From the NCBI GenBank assembly GCA_016758965.1, contig JAEPRB010000113.1, forward strand, positions 1-64,000: a stretch of DNA of 64,000 nucleotides, written 5' to 3'. The notes beneath the pieces were generated by a model. That model had not been told where the DNA came from and searched no databases. It saw only the letters and a program-made list of their open reading frames with translations. The DNA is from Circinella minor. Its lineage: Eukaryota; Mucoromycota; Mucoromycetes; Mucorales; Lichtheimiaceae. The translations under genes and the position numbers were made by a program. Shown here piece after piece: positions 25,947 to 38,031 of the stretch. Position 1 is the first letter of the stretch; each line of letters starts with the position of its first letter.

Positions 25947-26951
25947 ATGTTATCAATTCGTAAAGTGTTCACTAAAAACAAACGTAATAAACAACAAAAA
26001 AAGAAACAAAATCCATATGTTTCTAATTCTTCTGCTTCTTCAACAACCGACGATTCCCCTGCAACATCAACACCTACAACACCAACATCTGGTCCCTTTG
26101 TTCACGATACTCGTGGTATTTTCCGTACTCTTGAACCTGTATGGTATTATGGTTATTCTTCCACTGTTAGTAATGAACAACACCTTCCAATGATCCCTAC
26201 CGGAGATGGCGCCGAAAATGGCAATGCAAACAAGAAGAATATTGAAGCACTAAAAGAAAGAGACCAACAACAAGAAGAACAGGAAGTGGACTGGGTCCAA
26301 TTCGACCCTCATTGTCAAACTGTATTGGAATTCGCATATCGACAAAACAAGGCATCATGCGACTTGGGTCAAAATTGCATTGTTCATTTTACAAGTTCAA
26401 AACATGTTAGTATCGATGAATGGGTACTAGATGAAAATGTACGACGTGTCATTACACCTGTCTGGTGGTTTGAACAAGACTCACTAGTTGATGGAAGTAA
26501 AGGCATGTGCCGATTTGATTACAAGAATCAAGCTCGTTTGGAAGCCTTAGCAGATGAAGATAGAACTAAATTATCTTTAGTTGATGAAGCATTCCCACAT
26601 CCATTTACTATCACATTGGTGACAAGATCGCGCGACCAAAAGGAAGAATGGCGTGGATTCCTTCATTATGAATATCCTGCTATATATGTCAACAATAATA
26701 TGCAAGGAGGTGCTGTTAATAGTAGTCCCTATTTGTATGATAGTAGTAGAACTAGTATGATGATGATGATGAAACCCAATATGGAATATTTTTATGAGGA
26801 TCCATCAAGAAGATTATCATCATTTCAACAACAACAACAACAACAACCAATTCAAATACATCCAGGAACGCCAGTACCAGAACTTGTACAAGGTGGGGAT
26901 GATTATTATTATGATGATGCTATGGCAGCAGGTCGTCGATACTCCATTTAA
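25947..26951 (+). CDS. hypothetical protein with WWE-like modules
   Basis: Single exon, 334 residues. A basic, Ser/Thr-rich N-terminus (about 1-50) is followed by two Trp-rich blocks. The first has PVWYYGYSS and then VDWVQFDPHCQTVLEFAY. The second has PVWWFEQD, then GMCRFDYKNQARLEAL. The order W-Y/W, then polar, then D-x-x-x-x-x-LE-x-A resembles the WWE domain, which reads poly-ADP-ribose or mediates contacts in ubiquitin ligases and lipases. The match is by eye and could be wrong. The C-terminus has a run of Met (SMMMMMKP), a Gln run and an acidic Tyr-rich tail. There is no signal peptide or membrane segment. It lies on the same strand as the Sel1-repeat gene, 955 bp downstream. Confidence 0.65.
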   Translation: MLSIRKVFTKNKRNKQQKKKQNPYVSNSSASSTTDDSPATSTPTTPTSGPFVHDTRGIFRTLEPVWYYGYSSTVSNEQHLPMIPTGDGAENGNANKKNIEALKERDQQQEEQEVDWVQFDPHCQTVLEFAYRQNKASCDLGQNCIVHFTSSKHVSIDEWVLDENVRRVITPVWWFEQDSLVDGSKGMCRFDYKNQARLEALADEDRTKLSLVDEAFPHPFTITLVTRSRDQKEEWRGFLHYEYPAIYVNNNMQGGAVNSSPYLYDSSRTSMMMMMKPNMEYFYEDPSRRLSSFQQQQQQQPIQIHPGTPVPELVQGGDDYYYDDAMAAGRRYSI

Positions 26952-29900
26952 ATTACCCATATTTCATGATACATACACATATATTTCTTTTATTGCATAT
27001 TTTTTCTATTTCTGATTTCTTTCCTCTTTCACATCCTAATTTTCTGTCTTTTTTCCCCAAACCTTCAACCATTAATTCTTCGTTCTCGTCTGGAATTATA
27101 CCATCCTAATTTTTTTTTTTTGTTTACAACGTAAATTTCATCATTTTTTCATCATCCATACGACAAATATGGAATATATAATACTGTTTTCTATCGCTCA
27201 ACATGACCTCATCGACTATTCCTTATATATTATATTATATAATTCTTCTTTTGACTTCTATTTTTTAGTTTTCTGTACATAATAAAAATAAAAAAAAAAG
27301 AAGAAAAACCCCGACTATTATAGCATTATATTATATTCTATACTTTTCTTTTCTTTTTTTTTTTACCGAGATACAACGTGGATAAGATGCTTGGTCTATA
27401 TTTATGTGTTACACCCGACACGGAAACATTTTCCGTCTAAAAATACATGTGTTACAAGCTTGGGTTTCAAAATAATCACTTATACAAGCGATACATGTAG
27501 TACCAAAACTTTATAACGCGTCCGTGCACTTCCGAAGGAAAAGAAAAAATAAGTGTACGTAAAACAAAGAAACCAGAGAAAAGAAGAGAAATTAATTATT
27601 ACGATTTAGATCGATAAATGAGATTGATAAGATAGACTAAACTATTATGAGCAAAATGACACGTTCAGTTTTTTTACGCCCAAGAGTAAATATGTAAAAA
27701 AAAAAAAGGAGAGAAATAATTGTAATAGCAAAAAATGATAAGCATTAATATTTTTTATAATATAAAAACTGCTCGTGATGTTGTTTTTTGTTCATCAAAA
27801 AAAAAGAAATCTATTTTTATATGTAATTATATAAATATAAAAGTATTTTTTGATTTGCTGTGCAAAAAAAAAGAGTACTTCCTTTTTGGCTGGTCGTGGT
27901 TGAGGACTCGCGTTACAGTTAGTAAAAGAGAAGTTTGTTACTGCATACAAAAAAAAAGGTACGACCCTAATAATGCATAAGCTCATACATCCTGCGTACT
28001 GATCAGATACGGGTCAAACTCAAAAAAAAGTTGAAGGCATACACGTGCGAATTCAGGATCTGTAAAAAAAATAAGAAAAAGCTAGTTACTAAGATACATA
28101 TGATATGATAACTCTCCTTAAAATGATATTAATCATTATTTTCACCCCGTTATTTTCGATATACCCTTTTACTTTCATAAACCCCATAAACCTGCATTGA
28201 GCCTAATACAAATACGAATAGAACAGGTACCAAATTTCACACACACAAAAAAAAGGTTAATGTTTTTTATGAGGTTAAAGTGTAACTTTCGTAATGCCAT
28301 CAATTTATTCTATTGTACATTCCAAAAAAAAAAAATTGAGTAACCAAGGAAATATTTTTTCATTATCTTTTATGTAACCATAAAAATTGACATTGACTGA
28401 AAATAGTAATTGATCTATTATTATCATAACTTTTTACTTATTTTATATCTCCATATGTACACTTAGTCATCCATCTTTTATTTATCTTTCCATATAAATA
28501 GTTAATGTCAGTTACGAATAACAACGTGCAAGGAGTATAGCCAAGGCCCCGTTCTGAAATAAGATTGACATTACTTCAATTAATGACTTGGTTACACTTC
28601 AATATATAAAAGCCCGAGTCAATATCATTTCTTGCATATTTTTTTACATCATATACCGTAACAAGCCTAGACCATGAAAAACGTGTAATACTGTGTGGTA
28701 CCAAAAAGATTGAGTTAAAGCAATAGATATAGTTGTTGAAAACAGTTAAAGATAAACAGTTATATGGCATCCAAGTAGGAAGTCGTACAAGTTGGTGGCT
28801 TTTTCAGAATGTTTAGTAGGAGTTCAAAGTGTATAACATCGATCTGGCGGAATATGCATTCCACTTTTTTTTAGTATTCTTTATTTTTTTTAGAAATAAT
28901 CAGGACACGATTTGTATGAATCAAATAGTTAAAAATACATTGAAGCTGTGTCTTTTATAAGTCAAAAACAAGTAATTAAAGAGATTTTTTTTTTATAATT
29001 TTAGGATTTAAGAAAAGAACGAGCTATTTCCTATAAGAAGTAATATAGAAAAGAATTATTAGAAAAAATACTTCTTGTTGTTACTATTAGTATTATATTA
29101 TCATAACCAGAAAAAGAAAGTTAATAAACGTTTACTATAACTATAACAAGTATTTTCTTTGGATTCACAGAAACAAACTGTATAAAAATACTTCATTTCT
29201 TCCCATTTTTTGCCATATCGTGTTAAACAATTAAAAAGAACCTTACTGGAAAGGAAAATTTATAATGTTACGATATCCACTTTTTTAATATTATGTATCT
29301 CTGCTTAGAACATTGGTATTCTGGCAGTAGCAGTATTGTTTTACTTAAAGAAAGAAAAAAGTTAAATGTTATAAACTTATCCATACTAGGTTATGAAAGT
29401 GGATTGTTATCTGCTGTTATTGGATACCTAATTTTTAACTATTACGTATCATAATAATAATAGGGTAAGAAATAAGAAGCCGCGCTATCAGATATTTAGA
29501 AGAAGAGACATGGACATTAAAGAATTTATTTTGACATTTAGTAAAAACATTTTTTTTTTCACTTCATTGATAAGCTTAAATTATTCTTTTAAATTTTTTT
29601 CAGATGAGAAATAGCATAGCGCTGCTATAATACTAAGTATATATAATATGATAAGTACTTCTATTAGACAAAGAAAGGTAATTGATATATGTGAAATGAT
29701 ATTCGTCATATATATTTTTCCACCTATTTATTAAAGATAACATACGTCATTCGATAATTTTACTAAACACAATTCAGGACATACTTCTCCATCTTTTACA
29801 CTTCTCTTTTGCTTTTCATTTAGCTAAGGTTACGTAGTACGTAAGCAGTGATAAATTAATGCAAATTCAATATTTAAATGTAAGTGTTTTCTGTTTTACT

Positions 29901-31130
29901 TATTACTCGCTGTTAAAATTTTGAAATAGCAATGATTGACAAAATTAATAAACATAGTGTTCTCTCTTGCCCATTGCTGATATAGTATTAGCCAATTACA
30001 TAAAAGGTACTTTTACTACAGTCGAGGAATTCCATATAATAGCCATTCCCTATTATTATTACTATGAGCAGCCAGTACTATTCGTAGTTATAGTAAAAAG
30101 AAGTCTAAGTGTGATGTTTTGTCACATGTACTCGTGTACAACTGTGTCGACAGGGAACTAACATTTTAGAATTCATGGTCCCTCTTGCCATTGCACGAAA
30201 ATAATTAGACCTATGTTATCCCTCAGTCTCTCGACCACAATTAAAAAATTCAAAGTATAGGGGCAGTATAATGACTTATAATAGACTTGTACTTTCTCTA
30301 ATAGTATTAATTTCTGGTGGGGTCTGGAGGTAGTTACGTTCTTGTACGTAATGGATGGAAAAAAAAGACTTAGAAGCGCCACGAATAATGTTACGTATGT
30401 AATTTATATTCTACATAGGGTTTTTTAAAAGAAGAAGAAAGAGCACGTACGTAAATAATAAATGTATAGAATGTATAGAATGTTTAAGAGTTTACTTTTT
30501 AATGTTTGCGTAAACTGTCACTGATAATGTATATATATATATATTTATTACTTCGCACTCTTTGTATCAGTACGTAGTATCATATACGTATAATAAAAAC
30601 AAAAAAGCCTTCTTATAATTAGTACATACTATTCTTATATATGCCTGTGTACAATACTATCGAGAAATACTAAAATTATTGACAGAGATTTATATATCAA
30701 AAGCAGAAAAAAAATAACTATTATTTAAATTATATGTAATTTTGCTGACAAAACTTTCAATAATACAAGATGTAGAAAATCATAATATAGCGAATAATTC
30801 AAACACAGGCACACACCTATGCAACTATCTTATTTTATGCGATCATGGCTGAACTATGTTTTATACGAATGGACGAGAGGACCTATTATATCTGTTCTAT
30901 TATAAATTCCAGATCATCCTGTGAAACCGTTTATGACAGTTGTTACTAATCTCATTCTTTCTTTGATGTTCCTTTTTTATCCGGATTAATAATAAGAACA
31001 AATCAAAATAAATAATAGTGTTTAATTGGTTATATCTTTTATCCTTGACGGAATGATGTTTGAACGATTATTCATGAATGGATGGAAGTGTGTGTTATTA
31101 TGGTGATTCACCACATCTGTGATTGTAGTT
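26952..31130. other. gene-poor AT-rich stretch, no supported gene
   Basis: 4.2 kb with stops in all frames and only short chance open frames (the longest about 81 codons, without recognisable content). I found no clear transposon ends, tRNA-like box or coding exon. It may hold decayed elements too degenerate to recognise by eye. Confidence 0.5.
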
Positions 31131-32329
31131 TTTTTAACCCTTTTTTTTTGTATAGCCACAAATGCTTTTAAAGCACACTTGGTTCAAGGAGATAGAGTTT
31201 GATAATTGTTCGGGGCAATGGTCATCAAATTGTCGGCTGTTTTCAACATGAAGATATGATGACAAGGGTAGTTTTCCAACCAAAGTCATAATCTTGTGTA
31301 TATCTTCTTTACTTGAGATTAATAAATCCAGAGATCCCAAAATACGTAATGTTTACAGTGTTTTGTTGGATAAAATAGCAATGATAGGATTCTTGGAGAA
31401 GCTGGTACGATGAACAAAATCAAGTTGTATAATGTTAGCTGAAATGTTGTTGTTGGACAATGATGCATAACCATGGAATAATCTTGACAATCCTGTAGAA
31501 CCAATATCATAACATTCAATTCGAAGTTCTTTAAATCTATCCAGCTGCAAAACATTGTCGATTGCAAAATTGTTGTCATTGATGATGTGTTGTTGCGCGT
31601 CGTCTCCATCCTCATCATCACTCTCAAATTCATCATTCATGGAACCATCTTCGTGAATAGTTTTCGTTGCAAGGTCACCAAAACAAATGTTTTTATGATT
31701 GGAGATCTTTGAATAAGATAATATGCCAATGACCATGATGCTCTATTGGTGACGCTAAGAATGCTGAGGTATTTCAAATTAGACATGGTGGTTGGGAACG
31801 TTTCTTGATCTCGCACATCGAAAATATTATGCTGAGCAAGTGTCAAATACAAATATCGTAGGGAATGTTGATTGCTTATAAGCACGTCGCCCAAATATTT
31901 TTTTCCATGGTTCCATTAGCTGCTAATAATTTGAGACCATCTTCTTTATATCCAATGTATCTTTAAGCCATCTTAAATCGTACAGGATCTCCAATAGCAA
32001 GCACATCAAGGTTGCGATTACATATTTCAAGTAACTCTAGTACGTCGTAATCGAGCCATTTGAGAGCAAGTCCTTTCAAGATCGATGATACTTCCATTAA
32101 CACCTTGAGTTGATTTTTGTCTATATGGGATCTCTCTTGAATGACAAGAACATCAAAACGACACTGGTTGTAATATCTTCTTTGATAATTATTTCATCAT
32201 ACATATTAGCATAATATTCAAGCTTTTACAATGACCGGAAAGTCTTGATAATATGATCAAGAGTGATGGTAGGATATGGCAGCCAAGTGATATCAAGTAC
32301 TAAGTTCGTCAATGTAATGGAAATTTGAC

Positions 32330-32361
32330 TATGGTGCAAACTCCTTATAATCCACAATTTT
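32330..32361 (-). repeat. left arm of a 32-bp inverted repeat
   Basis: Matches 33042-33073 in inverted orientation at 31 of 32 positions, with a 680-bp spacer. This arm lies in an LRR-coding piece of the decayed gene. Confidence 0.85.
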
Positions 32362-33041
32362 CAATTTCCATGTTTCAAATCCCGCTTGTACATATAGTAA
32401 TTTGTAACCAACATTATATCCTCACTATAATAATGAATTGATCAATATCAGTACTAACTTATACATCAGTAGAATTATTAATAGTTGAAAAAAGCTAACT
32501 AGGAAGGTTGTCCTAGATTTTTATTATTTCCTACCAATTTTTAGTTGCTGATATTTTATCTCTCCATTCTTTAGTATGTAAAAAAATAAGATGATTATAT
32601 AAAGTGCCTAGATTCTTTTACTACTTTAGGATATCAAACGCTTTTTTGATAGGCACTTGATTATGATTCTGAGTAATATTTGCTGTACGTAGTTAGTTAT
32701 TTAATTATAAAGAAAATACTTTTTTCACTTATAGATATTATAATAGAAGTAAAATAATTGTCAATGGCTAAAAAACCATTGCTAGTAATATACATGTATA
32801 TAATCATAAAAAGAGGTTTTGAAATATGCATAAATATTTTTTCGGACTTACCAATTATATAATGTTTTAGATGCTTTAAATTCATACTCTTCCAGTCCTA
32901 CGTAAAACTTTTTTTTTGAAAGATAAAAAAGAAGAAGTAATTCACTACTTCTGTTCTAAAAGACCCTAAAAACATTAATAGCGGATGTCTTTTATGTTCA
33001 TGATAATATAGAAAAGTAGTAGGGATTCAAAAAAGTTGTAT

Positions 33042-33073
33042 AAAATTGTGGATTATAAGGAGTGTGCACCATA
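33042..33073 (+). repeat. right arm of a 32-bp inverted repeat
   Basis: Inverted copy of 32330-32361 (31 of 32 identical). On the plus strand it reads as the same LRR peptide start (WIIRS) before similarity ends. Confidence 0.85.
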
Positions 33074-33519
33074 AAGAAATAGAGTCAATAAATTGTGGAT
33101 ATTTGATTGAACCTTGTTTTGGACTAGAAGTAAAAGTAAACACACGATTAGTTTTTATTTATTTATTTTTTACACATGAGTATAAATATTCTTTAAGAGT
33201 AATAGAACAAAAAAAAGCATATATATTTACACGGCACCTTGATTATCAAGCTGCGTAATTTTGAAATGAAAACCGTGCCGCTCTTTTCACGTGCTTTTAA
33301 AAAGTAACTTGCATTGTTCACATAAATTTTGAGTTCTTGGATATGGTGAGAGATATCTTGCAACACGTGGAATTCGAGATTATTTTCAGACTTGAGAGAA
33401 ACTTTATTCCAAAGAATGGAACAGGCCAAGATACGCAACCGCCATGATTGATTAACATAAAAACAAATCTCAACACTTTTTCGTGTGAAAAGGAAGCAAC
33501 AACAGTAAAAAGTTCAAAT

Positions 33520-35323
33520 GGTAAATGAAATAAGAATGTCCGTTGTTTTGTCTTGAGGAGGAGGAGGAGGAGATTTTAGGCATTTTGGTCAATGATTGTT
33601 AATCGATTTTTGGGTGAAATTGATAGGTTGTTTTCTTTTCGTTTTGTTGCATGAGTGCATTATATGGAGAGAAAGAACGCGTGTAAAAAAGTAAAGAAGA
33701 AAAAAGGGATGAGAGAGAGAAGAGAAGAAATATTAAGTAACAAGACAAAAGAGTATGTGTGTGCGTTTTCACCGCAATTGCTTTTCAAAATCCGACACAT
33801 GATCGCATAATGAGACAGGTCTTTTTTTTTTTTTGTTTCCTTTTCGTGTCAAAGTATTATGGGCGCGTCAAAAGTGTGAATATTTATAATGAGAGTAAAA
33901 AGGCTACTATGGGAACATTGTCATTGCGATGGAGTCTCACGACCTGGTCTTGATTCGACACGCATTGTCACGTTTCTGTAGATTTAACACCAGTGCTAAT
34001 TTTTTTCTTTAAGAATGGTGGTCTAGGTACTTTTTTCGCGTCATAAATTTTCTTTTCTTCTAGACATATTACCCGGGCCATATATCGCTTTATTCGAATA
34101 TTTGGGGTAATAAAAATTATGGAGTTCAATGGGAAGAATTTAATAATACTTCTGGTGATGAAATGGATAAGATTCTTCTGTATAGACTTGAAGATGATGG
34201 TTGGGTATTACTGATACTACTACTTCTCTTTTTCGATCTTCGTGTTCTTTTTCTTGGTAATACTGTCGAGGTTGTAATACGTCTTCCACTGCTTCAATAA
34301 TGCGAAAAATTTATAAATAATACGTATAACATATATAAATATTATAAACATTGAATTCAAAATTTTAAAAATATGGAGCTATTATTGATTATCTTATGTT
34401 TATTTATTTAAACTTATTGCTACTATTTTACTTTTATATTATACGTTGTTTTTCTTTCATCACCAAATAGTTGTGTAATCCGATTAATTATTCGCATTGT
34501 AGTAATAAAAAGTTAAACTTTCAGTGTCGTTTTTTTTTTGTTGATTTATATAGTCAAGAAGTATTTATAAACTACCCTCGAGCTAAATAAGGTATAATGA
34601 TATTATGCTGTAAAAGTTGCAGTTATAAAATTTAAAAATATTGTAGAGTTCGAAGATAATAGTTTACTATGAGAAAATATACATTCAGATATCATATTTG
34701 TCACAGTACGTAGGCGAGTATTTTATAACATGTGTTACTCTATTATGTATTGTTACGTATCAATTATAACATTCAATTTATATAACTATATTATGGGATT
34801 AAATTGATAATATCGTTAATCGTGCAAAAAAGGTAGTGGTAAGTACGCAGTACTAGTATATTAATTTGAATACCAAAAGTCTGATGCGCTTAACGTAATA
34901 TATCAGCTATAACGTGTGCCTCTTAAACACTTAAGATGAGTCATTTATAGTTCAATTACTTGAAAACGCAAAGAAACTGCGCCTCATATATATTGTTGCA
35001 ACTGTTACACAAATATGCTGCGCCTTTGGGCTTTGTCTCAAGTCAACTTTATTTAAACACGCTCTGTTCGTAGTATCTAATAATATATTGCTTCTTATAG
35101 ACCGTTTAAAAGAATAAAACCTGTGTGATACCTTTAGGTAAATTGTGTGTTTGTGTGTGTGCTCATTCAAATCATTATTTTATAAATCAATAGAAAACTG
35201 TATTTTTATTCTCTAACTTTTTTTTATGCAGGTTCAATAAATAGAGTCTTTTCTTTTCTTTTCTATTTGTTTTCGTTTTATTATTATTACTATTTACCCA
35301 AAACGCGTTGAAGAAAAAACAGA
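33520..35323. other. intergenic, one possible small exon on the minus strand
   Basis: Mostly non-coding. On the minus strand about 34310-34165 stays open and has a biased, charged composition (EKEHEDRKREVVV) ending at a TAA. It could be an exon remnant, but no partner exon was found. A T-rich plus-strand stretch just before 35324 is the likely promoter of the next gene. Confidence 0.4.
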
Positions 35324-37583
35324 ATGAGCATTATACCTTCGCCCATTTCTACAACATTGGATACCACTCTTGTTCAGGATTTATTTGACAAGGCTAGTAA
35401 TGCGCTCAACAAGCGCAATTATGAAGAAACCATCGACCTTACTTCAGAAGCAGTAAAACGTATACACCAACTACAACTTTTGGCCGTTCTTGACCATCGA
35501 TCGTGGGCTTATGGAATGAAATACAAATTTAATAATGCCATAAAGGATGCTGAACGAATGATTGCGTGCGGACCTGAATGTCCAGCTGGGTACCTTCGAT
35601 TAGGTAGTTTATTGGATAATCAAGGAAAATCAGCAGCTGCGGCCGAGATTTATCAAGAAGGTTTGAATCGAGTTTCAAAGGATGATCCTACTTATCTATG
35701 CTTGGTAGAATATTACCAAAAATCCAAAGAAAAAAGCGAAAAGTGTGTCGATTTTATCACAATGCTTCCATCTCAAATATGTGAGTATATTATTTCATTC
35801 ATGTCGCTAAGTGACAAAATAAATTGGTTGGGTGTTTCTCAAGCATGGAGCAAGAAGATTATGAATGACAAGATGACATGGGCACATGTATCTGGCGGTG
35901 ATGATATGATTGTTGCAAGAGCACTATCAAGGATTGGCCACAATATTGAGGAATTGGAAATGACAAACACATTTACGGATGTATGGTTAGAATACCTCGA
36001 ACACATGAAGAATGGTTATTTTAAACAAATCAAGACGATGATACTTGTAGATAAAGTTAGTAAGTATAAATATAAAATACAACTTTAAGAGGTCGGGGGA
36101 GGTTAGTGGGATAAATTTCAGACAGGATATCAAGGGGATGGAGTTGGCAAAATCATATACTCATATATATATATATATATATGTTATGTTTTATGGGATT
36201 ATCATAGTTGCACCATATCCTGTATTAAATGCTGTAAAAGATACCATGGAAAGGGCATTTTGGGAAATACGGCATACATTGACCAAACTAGATTTCACAT
36301 TTGTCAAATGTGATTTCCCATTAATATATTTGGCAGATATATTGATGAATTGCACAAGTCTCAAAACGTTTATTTTTGATGCAATGGATGATCTCCAATT
36401 ATTTGTTGGTGACTTTGATAGATTGGAAACACCTCATAACTCTCTTATTGATATAGATATTACTTCTACATCAATTACCGGTGAAGCAATTCAACCATTA
36501 TTAATACAATGTCCAAAATTACGGCGATTATTAGTGAAAAATTGTACTCCCAATGTTGTTGATATGGTTCATGATCATTGTCCAAATTTGGAAATATTTG
36601 GATACGAAACTCATTCTTCTTATGTTCCACCGTTAAAGGAAGAATTATGGCAAGAAGAAAAACGGGGCGAGGATAATAGTGGATCATGTTTACGAGAAAT
36701 TTACAGTCGCGATGGTGGTTATGGTGTACCTGCTGAAGCATTTATGCGACTATTGCGAAAAAATGCCAAAACATTGGAAGTCGTGTTTGCCAACTTTTCC
36801 ATAACAGAAGAACAAGAAAATAATGACGAACCTCATCAAGACTCACAAGCACCAGATTATGGCGAAAAATTTGAGTTTGAGCGATTGGAAAAATTGACCT
36901 ACTGGTCAGATATTTATGGTTGCGTGGAACCCTTATTATTACATGCCATTAAAGCTTGTCCGTCCCTCAAGATGTTTAATCCAGCTGGTTCCACAAATAT
37001 ACCCAAAATTATTGATATCCTTGTTACCAGGCTACCAGCAGTCGTTGAACAGTTAGAATTTGCAAATGTTGATTCCGAGGATGATGATAGCGGAAAAGAG
37101 GTGGTTCGATTGTTAAAAGCATATTATGACAACGTATCAGCAGCGGACCAAAAATTACGGAAGGTGCGATTCCATTACTCGAATGTTGTCACAGATGATG
37201 TGCTTGATATACTTTCTGGATTCAAAACACTCGAGACAACTCAGCTTTTAGGTCTTACCAAAGTCACAACAAATGGTATAACGAACTTTTTACAAAAGAT
37301 TGTCAACAATGCGCATATTACAGAACTGAGACTGGATGATATCTACGTAGTGGATGATACCGTTTTACAGTTACTCTCCAAAATGGAATATCTAGAATCA
37401 CTTCATTTGGAAGATTTATCAAGGATAACAGACAAAGGAATTAGATATCTGGTAGATAATGTAAAGGGATTACGTAAAGTGAAAATCAAAAATTGTAAAC
37501 GTATCTCTGATAATGAGGAATTTCGTACCTATGTGAAAGACAATACAAAAGTCAAAGAAATCGAAATGATATTTGATTTTTAA
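35324..37583 (+). CDS. TPR/F-box/LRR protein (Pof3/Dia2-like architecture)
   Basis: Two exons (35324-36059, 36208-37583) give 703 residues. Residues about 15-135 form TPR-like helical repeats (LFDKASNALNKRNYEETIDLTSEAV, then AGYLRLGSLLDNQGKSAAAAEIYQEGL). About 144-190 is an F-box (ITMLPSQICEYIISFMSLSDK), the part that binds Skp1 in SCF ubiquitin ligases. The rest is leucine-rich repeats, which would select the substrate. The order TPR, F-box, LRR matches fission yeast Pof3 and budding yeast Dia2, which guard genome stability. Mucoromycete genomes often carry many such genes, so orthology is not certain. The intron (GTAAGT donor, ATCATAG acceptor) contains a TA repeat. A decayed relative lies 2 kb upstream. 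Confidence 0.8.
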
Positions 37584-38031
37584 TAGTGAAAAATAAAAAA
37601 AGTGCATGGAGGGGGGTTTCTGTTGTACATGTATTATATACTTTGTGGATAATAATAATAATAATAAATACGTAGCACTCGGTTATTATAATCTATACCA
37701 ATTTTTTATTTTCATTTTTATTAATTTATGGGTTGTATAGCAAGCCTAGAATTATCACCGATTATTAATCCATGAAGGAAGTAAAGTGGTGTAAGACATG
37801 TATTAATTTTAACCTGAAAAAAAAAAAGCACTTGTACCAATCATTAATGAGTATAATTATGTAATGCAAGTCAAACATTTCCCATAGCACTGTACAGTAT
37901 ATATAGAAGCAAAACCGAGGGAGGGGCTGAGTGCATGTGATAAAAAAACAAAATTGATATATTCTTTCCATCCTTTCTCTTCCTCTTATTTTTTTTTTTT
38001 ACAATTTTTCCATATAATATTCTATATTATT
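37584..38031. other. intergenic spacer, no supported gene
   Basis: 448 bp between two plus-strand genes, containing an (ATA)n stretch near 37650-37668. No coding sequence seen. Confidence 0.6.

Larger units (their letters stand above)
31134..33510 (-). pseudogene. F-box/LRR gene, decayed
   Basis: Reading down the minus strand, about 33500-33240 encodes the end of an F-box and an LRR start (NQSWRLRILACSILWNKVSL, then HHIQELKIYV). Further LRR-like pieces follow at about 32395-32230 (LVLDITWLPYPTITLDHIIKTF), 32105-31970 (LKGLALKWLDYDVLELLEICNRNLDVLAIGD), 31894-31637 and 31736-31134. They lie in changing frames separated by stop codons, which introns do not explain. F-box/LRR proteins are substrate receptors of SCF ubiquitin ligases. 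The F-box start is missing, and the link between the 33.5-kb piece and the rest is inferred from order and strand. It resembles the intact gene at 35324-37583 in layout, but on the opposite strand. Confidence 0.6.

Noticed and set aside
27735..27980. Open frame of 81 codons in the gene-poor stretch
   Set aside because: Low-complexity Lys/Ile/Phe content, no splice partners and no similarity to any family I know.
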